The notes: a model not told the origin generated them from the letters alone. 64,000 nt of DNA from Bacillota bacterium (GCA_023423045.1 JAFAGA010000008.1:1-64000), one strand, 5' to 3'. Counted from the first letter of the stretch, positions 1 through 8,117 are shown. Program-made: numbers and translations.

Positions 1-143
1 TCAGGTGGGGCTTATTAAAGTGCCTCCAGTCCACAGACTTCCACTCAAATGCCTTTCAAAAAACGGCAGATTGGCACTTTGGTTAGATTTATTCATCTTT
101 CAGTTACAGTTTGCGGAAACTCAAGCACCTCCGAATACCACCC

Positions 144-186
144 TGTGATTCAAATCAAATTAATTGTTGGAAAGTCATGGTATAAT
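144..186 (+). promoter_or_regulatory. Predicted Fnr/Crp-activated promoter of the ferredoxin gene
   Basis: A palindrome TGTGAT-TCAA-ATCAAA lies at 144-159 and a perfect TATAAT at 181-186. The palindrome centre (151.5) is 29.5 bp from the first base of the -10, which puts it at about -41.5, the class II activator position. No -35 box is seen, as expected for an activator-dependent promoter. The predicted start near 193 leaves a leader of about 317 nt before the ferredoxin ATG, and that leader contains the palindromic repeats. The same geometry recurs at three other promoters in the window. Regulation is inferred. Confidence 0.6.
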
Positions 187-275
187 ATCGCCAGATATTA
201 TACCTGCGCCGAACGCAGTGAGTGCGCATCCCGGCACGGAGTGCCGCATATCATAATCACTTGTGATTATGATAT
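179..275. repeat. Palindromic intergenic repeat, copy 1
   Basis: Hairpin A has arms GGTATAATATC and GATATTATACC (179-204, loop gcca). A GC-rich core at 220-244 reads GAGTGCGCATCC-CG-GCACGGAGTGC and itself contains GGCAC-gga-GTGCC. Hairpin B has perfect 13-bp arms at 248-260 and 263-275 with a TT loop. A second copy follows 92 bp later. A third copy at 63750-63884 keeps the core but has different hairpin sequences. It is not coding. It resembles a miniature, structure-conserved intergenic repeat, possibly mobile. Confidence 0.75.
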
Positions 276-365
276 AATATCGGCAGATATTATACCTGTG
301 CCAAACGCAGTGAGTGCGCATCCCGGCACGGAGTGCCATACTATAAGCACAAGTGCATATAGTAT
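271..365. repeat. Palindromic intergenic repeat, copy 2
   Basis: This is a tandem copy of 179-275 with an exact 92-bp offset in the core (312-336). Hairpin A (271-296) matches copy 1 except in the outer pair and the loop. Hairpin B (338-350 with 353-365, loop AA) keeps the 13-bp arm length with one mismatch, but its sequence is largely different from copy 1. That pattern suggests selection for the fold and not for the letters. The rest of the stretch up to 509 shows no gene. Confidence 0.75.
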
Positions 366-509
366 ATTTTTATCCATTATCAGGCATACTTATTAATATG
401 CCTGCTCCCGGCTTCATTTTGTGCCGGAAAGCCCGCAGGTACCAATCATAAAAGGCGAGCTTCAAAACAAATTATTATAATGGGAATTTACCTAGAAAGG
501 AGAATTATT

Positions 510-698
510 ATGAAAGCTTCGGTTGACCAGGACGGCTGCATCAGCTGCGGATTATGTGTGGATATATGTCCTGAAGTATTTAGCTATAACGAGAATGAGG
601 TATCCCAGGCGATTGAAGGAGATATTCCTGAAAACTGTCTGGAACGCGCCGAGGAGGCCCGTGACGGCTGCCCTGTCAGCGTAATAGATCTTAATTAA
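510..698 (+). CDS. Single [4Fe-4S] ferredoxin (Thermotoga type)
   Basis: This 62-residue cytoplasmic electron carrier has C-x2-C-x2-C at residues 10, 13 and 16 and a distal Cys in DGCP near residue 53, which together bind one cubane cluster. Two further Cys (20 and about 44) match the disulfide pair known in the Thermotoga maritima ferredoxin. The second cluster motif of 8Fe clostridial ferredoxins is absent. The ATG at 510 follows GAAAGGAG, so the in-frame ATG at 480 is not needed. Its upstream region carries a predicted Fnr/Crp-type promoter shared with stress genes, so it may feed electrons to repair or detoxifying proteins. The redox partner is unknown. Confidence 0.9.
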   Translation: MKASVDQDGCISCGLCVDICPEVFSYNENEVSQAIEGDIPENCLERAEEARDGCPVSVIDLN

Positions 699-873
699 CT
701 GTCCGTTCCATCGATAAAGAACTGTAACGAACTTTCCTATGGAATAAAACTTCTGCTTCACAAACAGACCTATATTTGCTATGCTTGAACTGCATGAATT
801 ATTGCATAGGCTGTAACATACCATGCCTGATGATGCAAACATAACCCGGTCAGCAGTCAGAAAGGATGATATC

Positions 874-1158
874 ATGGATTTTAAACAGGAAGCAAATAAG
901 ATTTACCTGAATGACGACAACAACCACATGATCGCTGTTGTAACCTTTCCAAAACTATCCGAAGGCATCGTTAATATTGACCATACCTTCGTCGACCCTT
1001 CCCTCCGCGGACAGGGAGTCGCCGGCAAACTGATGGAAGCCGCTGTGGCTTACTTTAGAGCTAACAGCCTCAAGGCAAAGCCCACCTGCAGTTATGCTGT
1101 AAAATGGTTTGATGAACATCCCGAATGCAGCGATGTATTAGCAACAAAAACCGTTTAA
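874..1158 (+). CDS. Small GNAT-type N-acetyltransferase (YjdJ-like)
   Basis: This 94-residue protein has the short GNAT core of the YjdJ / Acetyltransf_CG family. Its acetyl-CoA loop reads RGQGVAGKLMEAAVAYFR, after a beta segment carrying VNIDHTFVDPSLRG. Full-size GNATs are about 150 residues, so this is the known mini form. The substrate is unknown. I chose the ATG at 874 because AAAGGATG precedes it at good spacing; the upstream in-frame ATG at 823 has no ribosome binding site. A clear terminator follows at 1179. Confidence 0.8.
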   Translation: MDFKQEANKIYLNDDNNHMIAVVTFPKLSEGIVNIDHTFVDPSLRGQGVAGKLMEAAVAYFRANSLKAKPTCSYAVKWFDEHPECSDVLATKTV

Positions 1159-1178
1159 TTTCAATAGGTGACATATTA

Positions 1179-1221
1179 AACAGGAAGGCCGTATTCATAA
1201 TGCAGCCTTCCTGTTTTCTTT
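1179..1221 (+). terminator. Rho-independent terminator after the GNAT gene
   Basis: Eleven-bp perfect arms AACAGGAAGGC (1179-1189) and GCCTTCCTGTT (1205-1215) are followed by a T-rich tail. It lies 20 bp past the acetyltransferase stop. Confidence 0.85.
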
Positions 1222-1257
1222 TTCTATCTTCTCGCAAAACGATTGCTGATATGCATA

Positions 1258-1333
1258 AACAACGAGCGGTGCGCATTGCGAACCACTCTTATGTTCAACA
1301 ACGAATGGTTCGCAATGCATACCATTCGTTGTT
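1258..1333. repeat. Tandem hairpins with complementary loops
   Basis: Two adjacent hairpins begin with nearly the same 13-mer, AACAACGAGCGGT (1258-1270) and AACAACGAATGGT (1297-1309). The second hairpin has perfect 13-bp arms (1297-1309 with 1321-1333); the first is imperfect (to 1295). Loop 1 (271-281 of the 1 kb block) and loop 2 (1310-1320) are reverse complements over nine bases, so a kissing interaction or an alternative long fold is possible. No coding potential. Confidence 0.6.
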
Positions 1334-1341
1334 AATAAGAA

Positions 1342-1370
1342 TTGCAATATCAGTAACATAATTTTATACC
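1342..1370 (+). promoter_or_regulatory. Candidate promoter of the DUF421 gene
   Basis: TTGCAA (1342-1347) and TATACC (1365-1370) are separated by 17 bp, 78 bp before the DUF421 start. Neither box is perfect. Confidence 0.4.
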
Positions 1371-1447
1371 TTTCAACCAATCCTATCTTAATAACGGAGC
1401 AGATTGCTCCTGCTCTATTCCAACTATTTTAATCGGAGGTAAAGTTC

Positions 1448-2158
1448 ATGGACTTTGTAAAGATAGGCTTTTCCGCCTTTGGCACCTTAATCTCGCTATT
1501 TGTATTCACAAAAATTATGGGAAACCGGGAAATGTCGCAGTTAAGCATGTTTGATTATATTAGCAGTATCACCATAGGCTCCATCGCAGGTGAAATGGCG
1601 GTAATGTCCACCGACAGCTTTTGGAAGCCCTTTGTCGCCATGGCGGTATTTGCTGTACTTTCCATGCTGGTCTCCTATGCCACCTGTAAATCGATGAAGC
1701 TTCGGCGTTTTCTCAGCACCCAGGTCCTTCTCCTGTATCAGGACGGCCAGATCTATGAGAAGAATTTATTGAGAGCGAAGCTCGATATAAACGAATTCCT
1801 TGCTGCCTGCCGGCTCAGCGGATATTATGATCTGGAGGAGGTGCATACTGTATTTCTGGAGTCAAACGGTACCATCAGCGTTTTGCCGAAAGTGCTTTTC
1901 CGTCCGGTTACTCCTTCGGATCTGAAGCTGAATCCAACCCAGGGTCTGCCCTTGGCCAATGTAATCATTGACGGTAAGATTTTTTATGATAACCTGAAGA
2001 GTACGGGCAAAAATGAAGACTGGCTGGAGAAGCAGCTTACACAAAGAGGAATCAAGGATATCAGCGAGGTAATTCTGGCAACCTTTGATTACAGCAAGAA
2101 TTCCGTCAATTTCTATCAAAAATTCCATCGTGAAATGACAAGGGATCTTTTTCAATAG
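1448..2158 (+). CDS. DUF421 family membrane protein (YetF/YcaP type)
   Basis: The 236-residue protein has N-terminal membrane helices (about residues 5-25 and 55-80) bracketing the family motif with MGNREMSQLSMFDYISSI, followed by a cytoplasmic alpha/beta domain. This matches the YetF-like architecture of PF04239. Family members are often found in spore-formers, but their biochemical function is not established. The start at 1448 follows GGAGGTAAAGTTC. Two hairpins follow the stop, then an M23 peptidase gene on the same strand. Confidence 0.85.
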   Translation: MDFVKIGFSAFGTLISLFVFTKIMGNREMSQLSMFDYISSITIGSIAGEMAVMSTDSFWKPFVAMAVFAVLSMLVSYATCKSMKLRRFLSTQVLLLYQDGQIYEKNLLRAKLDINEFLAACRLSGYYDLEEVHTVFLESNGTISVLPKVLFRPVTPSDLKLNPTQGLPLANVIIDGKIFYDNLKSTGKNEDWLEKQLTQRGIKDISEVILATFDYSKNSVNFYQKFHREMTRDLFQ

Positions 2159-2220
2159 GCATAGATGTCTGAAGGACAACATAAAATATTACAACTATGT
2201 AATGCAGAAAGTAGTATGAA

Positions 2221-2268
2221 AAGGATGCTGAATATACCAGCATCCTTAGTGCCGCCATAAAATGGCGG
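2221..2268 (+). terminator. Paired hairpins between the DUF421 and M23 genes
   Basis: Hairpin 1 has perfect 10-bp arms AAGGATGCTG and CAGCATCCTT (2221-2247). Hairpin 2 has CCGCCAT and ATGGCGG (2252-2268). Neither has a clear U-tract, so this may be a weak terminator or a processing structure. Confidence 0.4.
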
Positions 2269-2299
2269 AATATAGGTCAGCTGCAGCATGGAGGTAATT

Positions 2300-3412
2300 A
2301 TGTACACAGTCCGTTTTATCAAAGCAAAACATATCATTTTCCTGGAGTGTATTGTGTTTCTGTCTCTTCTGGCAATTTATGGTATTCGTTTTGACCGGCA
2401 GGAGCCGGCAGTCCTTGTATCCGCCGATGCCAAGGGAAATGATTATATAAAATGGGTTAATTTTGATGTATCCAGTACAGCGATGGAGCGCGCCTGCAAA
2501 TATGATGTGGAATCCCAGGATCAGGAGGTAAAAATAAACTGGATTGAGCTTCTGGCAATTCTCGGATGCAAGTACGGCGGCGATTTCTCCAGATATAAGG
2601 CAAAGCATATGGATGAAATTGCAGAAAAACTTAAGACAAAGCAGGAAACCATAGATACTCTGACCGAGGGTATGAAATATTACAAATATTACTACGATGC
2701 CTATGAAGCGGTGCTGGGCGGAATGGTGGGTTCCTATGAGATCGAGGTATCGGATGAGACTGCTCCCGGGGGCAAGGTGTGGATGAAAAAATATGGCTTG
2801 AAGGCCTATCTTCCCATGGCCAAGAACTATCCCTACAGCCATTTTGATGATTTCGGGGTATCCCGAAGCTATGGATTTCGCCGAAAGCATCTGGGGCATG
2901 ATATGATGGGACAGGTGGGAACGCCGATTATTGCTGTTGAATCAGGTTATGTAGAGGCTTTGGGCTGGAACCAGTACGGGGGCTGGCGAATCGGAATCCG
3001 CAGCTTTGACAAGAAACGTTATTATTACTATGCCCATCTGCGTCAAAACTTTCCATACAATAAAAGCCTGGAGATTGGCAGCATCGTCCAGGCCGGGGAT
3101 GTCATCGGATATCTCGGAAGAACCGGTTACAGCAGCAATGAGAATGCCAACAACATCCGCACACCGCACCTTCATTTCGGTTTGCAATTGATCTTTGATG
3201 AGTCGCAGAAGGAAGGCAACAATGAAATCTGGATTAACTGCTATGAATTGGTCCAGTTTCTGTACCGCAACCGCTGTGAGACCGTAAAGAACCAGGAAAC
3301 CAAGGAATATCAACGGGTATATCAATTTAAGGATCCCCTTGCCCAGCATTATATCAACCGCTCCCTGTACAAATATGAGGATAATGAATTCAATATCCGT
3401 ATTTATGAATAA
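2300..3412 (+). CDS. Membrane-anchored M23 family metallopeptidase
   Basis: This 370-residue protein has one N-terminal membrane helix (about residues 11-29) and a C-terminal LytM/M23 domain (about 180-300). The zinc-site motifs are intact: H197-x3-D201, a downstream YAH at 246 and HLH at 290-292. Active M23 enzymes cut peptidoglycan peptide bridges outside the membrane. The central region is not recognised. The ATG at 2300 is preferred over 2288 because GGAGG sits 5-6 bases before it. With germination genes nearby, a cell-wall or spore role is possible but not shown. Confidence 0.85.
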   Translation: MYTVRFIKAKHIIFLECIVFLSLLAIYGIRFDRQEPAVLVSADAKGNDYIKWVNFDVSSTAMERACKYDVESQDQEVKINWIELLAILGCKYGGDFSRYKAKHMDEIAEKLKTKQETIDTLTEGMKYYKYYYDAYEAVLGGMVGSYEIEVSDETAPGGKVWMKKYGLKAYLPMAKNYPYSHFDDFGVSRSYGFRRKHLGHDMMGQVGTPIIAVESGYVEALGWNQYGGWRIGIRSFDKKRYYYYAHLRQNFPYNKSLEIGSIVQAGDVIGYLGRTGYSSNENANNIRTPHLHFGLQLIFDESQKEGNNEIWINCYELVQFLYRNRCETVKNQETKEYQRVYQFKDPLAQHYINRSLYKYEDNEFNIRIYE

Positions 3413-3455
3413 TCCTTGTTAGATCTCAAACCACGATGCCGCCCTATACAGGCCG

Positions 3456-3497
3456 GTAAAAGTAACCTTCTGCGCAGATTCAGAAGGTTACTTTTAC
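3456..3497. terminator. Bidirectional terminator between the M23 gene and ger operon
   Basis: A perfect 17-bp inverted repeat (3456-3472 with 3481-3497, 8-nt loop) sits between two converging genes. The T-run lies within the stem arm. Confidence 0.55.
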
Positions 3498-3542
3498 GTA
3501 TCCCATAAAGCGGAGCGTTCTGATGATGTGCCTCACCGGGCA

Positions 3543-4661
3543 CTATTGCTGCTTTACCTTGCTTTGAAGCAAACCTTCCTTCGATCTTTTAAGCAGACAT
3601 AAGAAGGCCACCAATAACGGTATGGCGTATTCAAATATCAGGTTCAGGTTCACCAGAAGTACCCGGTAGAGATAATTAAATTCGAACTGAGTGCTGCTTA
3701 AATAATAGGTCAGATAAAAGATTATTACTGCCAGAGGAATCAGCAGATTCTCGCACTGCTCCAGATGGAAAATCCATTCCAGACAGCGAAGCAATAATAC
3801 TGCCAATATGGCAATGGCTATATAGTCCGACAGAATACAGATCAGGGTTACCAATACCTCAAAGCGCTCAAATACATTAAAAAAAGATATGCTTTTCACT
3901 GTAATATAGAAGGGAAACGGCAGGCTTGACGTAAGGCTGGGGCCTGATATCCCGAAGGTAAATAAGGTAATTACAAAAGCCAGAACCGTGAAGGTGAGCA
4001 CTCCGAACCACAGTCTGTGCAATTGGGGCTTGTCCGGATTTAACTTTAATTTATCGGCAAAAAATAACGCGATAATCATATTTCCGCCCACCGCCGCCAC
4101 ATGCTTTGAGGCAAGTGCCGCCTCCCGCAGATGAACCGTGGATATGGGCAGCAGATAATCCGTACGCAGCCTTGGAATGGCGCATACGAACAAAATGGCA
4201 AACAAAATTAAAACCGTGCCCAAGGTCAGTTCAGAAAAACGGAATATGGTTTTCATTCCCCGCAGCAGCGCATAAAAGATCAGGACCGCCATCACGGCCA
4301 TAAAAAAGTCCGACCTGGTTCTTGGCATCAGGGTAAATTGAAGGGTAAGGCTGTAGCTTGTTACCTTTGCCGTTACCGCCAGAAACAGCCAGATTAAATA
4401 CAGGAACAGAATCAACTTGGACAAAAAGGTTCCCATCACCTGCTTCATGATTTCGTAGATGTTCAATCCGGGATAGGATTTCATGATAAAGATGATAATC
4501 GCCGTTAACGGCACCGTAGCCACCAAAGACAGAAGCGGGCTGATATAGCCGCTTCTGCCCGCCTCACCGGCCAATGCCTGGGGAACCTGACGGAGTATTG
4601 TGGATATGGAAATAAACAAATACATGAAGGTTATTTGCCTTAAGGTTATTTCACGTTTCAT
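3543..4661 (-). CDS. Spore germination permease, GerAB/endospore germination family
   Basis: About 372 residues with roughly ten hydrophobic helices, matching the GerAB (B-subunit) branch of the APC superfamily. The N-terminus (REITLRQITFMYLFISIS) and the gene context fit the family. In GerA-type receptors the B subunit binds the nutrient germinant in the spore inner membrane. It is the last gene of a gerAA-gerAC-small ORF-gerAB operon. The ATG at 4661 has GAGGTGG at good spacing; a GTG at 4670 is a less likely start. The germinant cannot be read from sequence. Confidence 0.85.
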   Translation of the reverse strand: MKREITLRQITFMYLFISISTILRQVPQALAGEAGRSGYISPLLSLVATVPLTAIIIFIMKSYPGLNIYEIMKQVMGTFLSKLILFLYLIWLFLAVTAKVTSYSLTLQFTLMPRTRSDFFMAVMAVLIFYALLRGMKTIFRFSELTLGTVLILFAILFVCAIPRLRTDYLLPISTVHLREAALASKHVAAVGGNMIIALFFADKLKLNPDKPQLHRLWFGVLTFTVLAFVITLFTFGISGPSLTSSLPFPFYITVKSISFFNVFERFEVLVTLICILSDYIAIAILAVLLLRCLEWIFHLEQCENLLIPLAVIIFYLTYYLSSTQFEFNYLYRVLLVNLNLIFEYAIPLLVAFLCLLKRSKEGLLQSKVKQQ

Positions 4662-4671
4662 CAGCGCCACC

Positions 4672-4860
4672 TCATTCCATGTATTTTTCCATCATAAGTG
4701 ATATGCTCGGCAAGTAGGGATTGATCATATATATAATTCCAAGCGTAAGGCCCATGACCGAGAGAAGCAGATAGATAATCAGGTTCTTCTTGGACCGCAG
4801 CAGCTTCTCCCTCTGGCGAATCAATGTATAAATGATGGTAAAACCAAAGATATAAATCAT
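4672..4860 (-). CDS. Small two-helix membrane protein inside the ger operon
   Basis: This 62-residue protein has two predicted membrane helices (about 1-14 and 27-49) joined by a basic loop (RQREKLLRSKKN). GAGAGGTAAG precedes the ATG at 4860, and it is tightly packed between gerAC and gerAB. It is shorter than GerD and lacks a lipobox, so it may be an accessory D-type subunit of the germinant receptor, as described for some ger operons. That role is an inference from position, and I do not recognise the family. Confidence 0.6.
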   Translation of the reverse strand: MIYIFGFTIIYTLIRQREKLLRSKKNLIIYLLLSVMGLTLGIIYMINPYLPSISLMMEKYME

Positions 4861-4867
4861 AACGTTC

Positions 4868-5977
4868 TTACCTCTCTTTCCCCAGAATAAAAGATTTTGT
4901 GATCTGGGATCTGACCTCATATTGATATTGGATATCCGGTATCATCTCATTCCAGTTTTCTGCCACCGTCTGCCATTCGCGCACATTCTGGTTTTCCACC
5001 AGCCGCGCCAGGTTCAGGATATCCATCTCTTTCTCGCGGGAGTATTTTACCGGCTTTTCAAGCACTGCCCGGACATAGGAGTTCTGCTCTTCGGTTAAAC
5101 GCAGGAGCTCGGTCTGGGTAAAAACAGCCGACTTTGTATTGATTTCCTTCAGCATGGTTTCAAAATTCACCCGGATGGTGACAGTAATTGTATTATCCTT
5201 CAGTTCAGCCTTTAATTCGGTATTGGTATAGGAGATTGCAAGGCTTATACCCTCTTTCAGATAAATGGGATAACTCCGCATAATATTGCGTATAAAATTC
5301 ACACCGTCGGAGGTCTCATGGTCCAGATAGTCCGTCAGCTTCCGTTCCTGAAAAACTCCGTAGCCCTCAATCAAAAAGCCCGACTCCGAGGTTATGATAT
5401 AGGGTATGAGAATGCCGGAATAGCTCTGCTCCATATCATTCAAAATATTGACAAAGGTATTGTCATTCCTGGTCAGAAGCTCCTTCTGTTTTTGCTCCAC
5501 CGCCTTCAAATCCTCATGGATCAGCTGTTTCTTTTCAATTCCTTCTTCAATAAATTCAACGGCCTTCTTCCCTTTTATGATATAGATCAGGGCTTCCATT
5601 TTGATTGTTTCATCCCGTTTTAAAAAATCCAGGCACCGGTCGATCCCCTGCTTCGCAGCCTCTTCTCCAATCAGAAAGGAACCTGCCTGGGCCAGTGTGA
5701 TATTCTTCTTATTCTTCAGCTTAAGGTCCTCCAGGGCTTCATACATTGATTTCCCCTTCCCCTTAGCCACCTCCTCCTTGCCGGAGCCGGCATCCGCTTC
5801 CGAATCCGCCCCTCCTCCACTGCTGTAAAGGGCACTTAACTCGTACATGGCATCGGCATAGTCAATCCCCAGCACTAATGCCAAATCGATTTCATCGATC
5901 TCTTCCCGGTTCATATCATGGGTACAGCCGCACAACAGCAAGGGAAGAATGAGAAAGAGTATTATAATTTTACGCAT
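4868..5977 (-). CDS. Spore germination lipoprotein, GerAC family
   Basis: A 369-residue Ger(x)C protein. It starts with a lipoprotein signal (MRKIIILFLILPLLLCGC, Cys at residue 18) and continues with the family N-terminal motif ending in LALVLGIDYAD. The C subunit sits on the outer face of the spore inner membrane as part of the receptor with A and B. The start at 5977 follows a GGGAGGGAAAA purine run; longer in-frame starts would destroy the signal peptide. It overlaps gerAA by 8 bp, so the two are translationally coupled. Confidence 0.88.
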   Translation of the reverse strand: MRKIIILFLILPLLLCGCTHDMNREEIDEIDLALVLGIDYADAMYELSALYSSGGGADSEADAGSGKEEVAKGKGKSMYEALEDLKLKNKKNITLAQAGSFLIGEEAAKQGIDRCLDFLKRDETIKMEALIYIIKGKKAVEFIEEGIEKKQLIHEDLKAVEQKQKELLTRNDNTFVNILNDMEQSYSGILIPYIITSESGFLIEGYGVFQERKLTDYLDHETSDGVNFIRNIMRSYPIYLKEGISLAISYTNTELKAELKDNTITVTIRVNFETMLKEINTKSAVFTQTELLRLTEEQNSYVRAVLEKPVKYSREKEMDILNLARLVENQNVREWQTVAENWNEMIPDIQYQYEVRSQITKSFILGKER

Positions 5978-7445
5978 TTTTCCCTCCCTTTCCCTCCTGT
6001 TTTTTGCGATTAGCCGGTGCAATTCCCTGGGGCCGCTCGGTAAAATACTTGATGGGAAAGCGGAACAGGGTATCCTTATGATTGCTCTCATCCATATCCA
6101 CAAAGGGAGCCAGATATGCCACCCCATAATTATCAAGACTGCATAGATGGGTCAGCAGCAGAATCAGTCCGACTGCCAAACCAAAAAAGCCTCCGATAGC
6201 GGCTATGACAGCAAAGATAAACCTCACCACGCGAATTCCGCTGCTGAGATCCTGATTCGGAACAATAAAGCCCGCGATTCCTGCCAGGGATACGATAACT
6301 ACCACCAGGGGCGAAAGTATATTGGCCGTAACCGCAGCCTGACCTACAACCACACCGCCCAGAATAGACATCGCTGTGCCGACACTTTGGGGAAGCCTGA
6401 GCCCTGCCTCGATGAGTATCTCAAAGGAAAGCAAAAGCCCCAGAACCTCAGAGGAGGAGGAAAAAGGAACATTCTGCTTCGCCGCTTGCGTGGACAAAGC
6501 CAGCTGCACCGGCAGCATCTGATTCTGATAAGTGGTCGCCGCAATATAAAAAGCAGGCAGAAACATCGTTACAACCATTGCGAGATAACGCAGCATACGC
6601 AGGGAAGAGCCTATATAGAAATGATTGGCATAATCCTCGGGAGACTGCATCAGCATCGGAAGCTGACAAGGCAGAAGATACACAAAGGGAAAGCCATCCA
6701 CCGCCAGAGCAATCCGCCCGTCGGTCAGATTTGCCGCAATCCGGTCCGGCCGCTGTGTGTACATAATCTGCGGAAACAGGCTCTTCTTATTCTCCACCAG
6801 ATACTCTTCGATGAAGGCCGGCGTTGGTAAATTGTCTATATTGATCTTATTGATGCTATCTCTGATTTTGTCCACCGTGGCCATATCGGCAATATCACTG
6901 AGATAGATCAGAGACATATCGGTTCTGGATAGCTTTCCCGCCGTCAGCCCCTCCACCACCAGATGTTCGGAGCGCACCCTTCTTCGGATCAGTGCGGTAT
7001 TCACCCTCATGACCTCGATAAAGGCATCCTTCGCTCCTTTAATTACAGCCTCTTCTGTTGGCTCGGAGATAGAGCGCTTCTCAAACTTCCGGATATCATA
7101 TACAATTGCCTTCTCCTCCGCATCGAATAAAAAGGCAACCATACCGCTAAGTACATATTTTATCAATAGTGCATAATCACTTTCTTCCTTGGTAAATACA
7201 TGGTATGCCCCTCCGCTTTGCAGGTAATCCATGACCTCCCGCTGTGTTTTGCATTTCTCCAGGTTTTTGTCGGAAAGCATGGAGTGAAAAATCCCTTCAT
7301 CCACCAGCCCCGAATCAATCAGTCCATCCACACAAAAGATGGAGAAGGTTATTCCATTCTGATTTATCTGAATCGGACGCACCAATACATCACTGCTCTT
7401 TGTAAATAATTCCTTGATATAGGTTGAGTTAATTCTCGCTTCCAT
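5970..7445 (-). CDS. Spore germination protein, GerAA family (A subunit)
   Basis: A 491-residue GerA protein with a soluble N-terminal half (about 1-250) and a C-terminal half with about five membrane helices. Family features include the segment VEGLTAGKLSRTDMSLIYLSD and the EGLLLSFEILIEAGLRLP-like region (here VLGLLLSFEILIEAGLRLP). A subunits form the oligomeric channel-like part of the receptor. It is the first gene of the minus-strand operon A-C-small-B. Expression in the forespore (sigma G) is expected from the family, but I could not find a convincing sigma G promoter upstream. Confidence 0.9.
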   Translation of the reverse strand: MEARINSTYIKELFTKSSDVLVRPIQINQNGITFSIFCVDGLIDSGLVDEGIFHSMLSDKNLEKCKTQREVMDYLQSGGAYHVFTKEESDYALLIKYVLSGMVAFLFDAEEKAIVYDIRKFEKRSISEPTEEAVIKGAKDAFIEVMRVNTALIRRRVRSEHLVVEGLTAGKLSRTDMSLIYLSDIADMATVDKIRDSINKINIDNLPTPAFIEEYLVENKKSLFPQIMYTQRPDRIAANLTDGRIALAVDGFPFVYLLPCQLPMLMQSPEDYANHFYIGSSLRMLRYLAMVVTMFLPAFYIAATTYQNQMLPVQLALSTQAAKQNVPFSSSSEVLGLLLSFEILIEAGLRLPQSVGTAMSILGGVVVGQAAVTANILSPLVVVIVSLAGIAGFIVPNQDLSSGIRVVRFIFAVIAAIGGFFGLAVGLILLLTHLCSLDNYGVAYLAPFVDMDESNHKDTLFRFPIKYFTERPQGIAPANRKKQEGKGGKNA

Positions 7446-7576
7446 CCGCTATAGCCATTCCTTTCTCAATGTCTGCAAACTAATCTCCTTAAAGCTATTC
7501 TTTCATATTGAGTGAATCTTTATTCATTCCCACCTGTATCTTCCAAGGAAAGCTGCAGAATACCCAGGCAGCATCT

Positions 7577-7726
7577 TTATGCGGCATATACATCCAGCGG
7601 AGTATTTTTATCGTATTGGACCTTTTCTAAACAATAAAAAAGGACATCTCCACGCCGTCTCCGCCATAACAGCAGAAATCGTGCTTGGATCAGCCCTTTT
7701 TCAGTCAGCTTTATGTAGTCATAATC
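7577..7726 (-). pseudogene. Possible decayed winged-helix regulator remnant
   Basis: The 399-bp gap between gerAA and the DUF6514 gene has no intact gene. On the minus strand a 49-codon open stretch begins after an in-frame stop and reads DYDYIKLTEKGLIQA, resembling the wing and linker of DtxR/MntR-type repressors. Just upstream in another frame comes DDELIHMHYHG. The order fits a frameshifted regulator, but the similarity is short and could be chance. Confidence 0.25.
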
Positions 7727-7844
7727 TTACGCCCATGATAATGCATATGAATCAACTCATCATCGATTCACTTTATCACGTACCCCAAACCACCGGCTTC
7801 CCGCCATCGGTCTCTTTTGTATGCTACATTAAGGCAATATGTAA

Positions 7845-8117
7845 TCAATAAAATGCGGTAAAGTGATCAACCGCCATATCGTGTATATGTACCGGAGATA
7901 CTTTTCCCCTGGCCATTATTTTAAGAAAGCTTTCCGCTTCCCCTTCATCATCCGTAATATTCTCTACCAGACAATAGTTATTAGGATTGCTCAAATCAGA
8001 GTCCTCCTTGTAACATTCGATGCTGTAAAGAGCATTTCTAAAAATAAGCTTATAAACTATCCTGGTATTCTCCTGCCAAACAGTTCTCGTGTCGGATTTA
8101 AGCAAAAATTCTACCAT
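7845..8117 (-). CDS. DUF6514 family small protein
   Basis: A 90-residue protein of a small family common in clostridia, with no known function. It has the pattern YSIECYKEDS...LVENITDDEGEAESFLKIMARGKVSPVHIHDMAVDHF, with C-terminal VSPVHIHDM typical of the family as I recall it. No signal peptide or membrane helix is seen. The ATG at 8117 follows GGGTGG, and a candidate promoter lies about 70 bp upstream. Confidence 0.65.
   Translation of the reverse strand: MVEFLLKSDTRTVWQENTRIVYKLIFRNALYSIECYKEDSDLSNPNNYCLVENITDDEGEAESFLKIMARGKVSPVHIHDMAVDHFTAFY

Noticed and set aside
1..96. 31-codon minus-strand frame (starts at 96 with an ATG, stop at 3-1) and an 8-bp inverted repeat 17-24/73-80
   Set aside because: No convincing ribosome binding site, no recognisable similarity, and it touches the window edge; likely chance.
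49..396. 115-codon plus-strand frame over the repeat array
   Set aside because: It reads through palindromic repeats and has no binding site or family features.
6147..6830. 227-codon frame opposite gerAA
   Set aside because: Shadow of a well-supported membrane-protein gene; composition is that of an antisense frame.
7446..7560. Sigma G promoter for the ger operon
   Set aside because: A TGAATA is present, but no matching -10 at 17-18 bp was found, so I do not annotate it.
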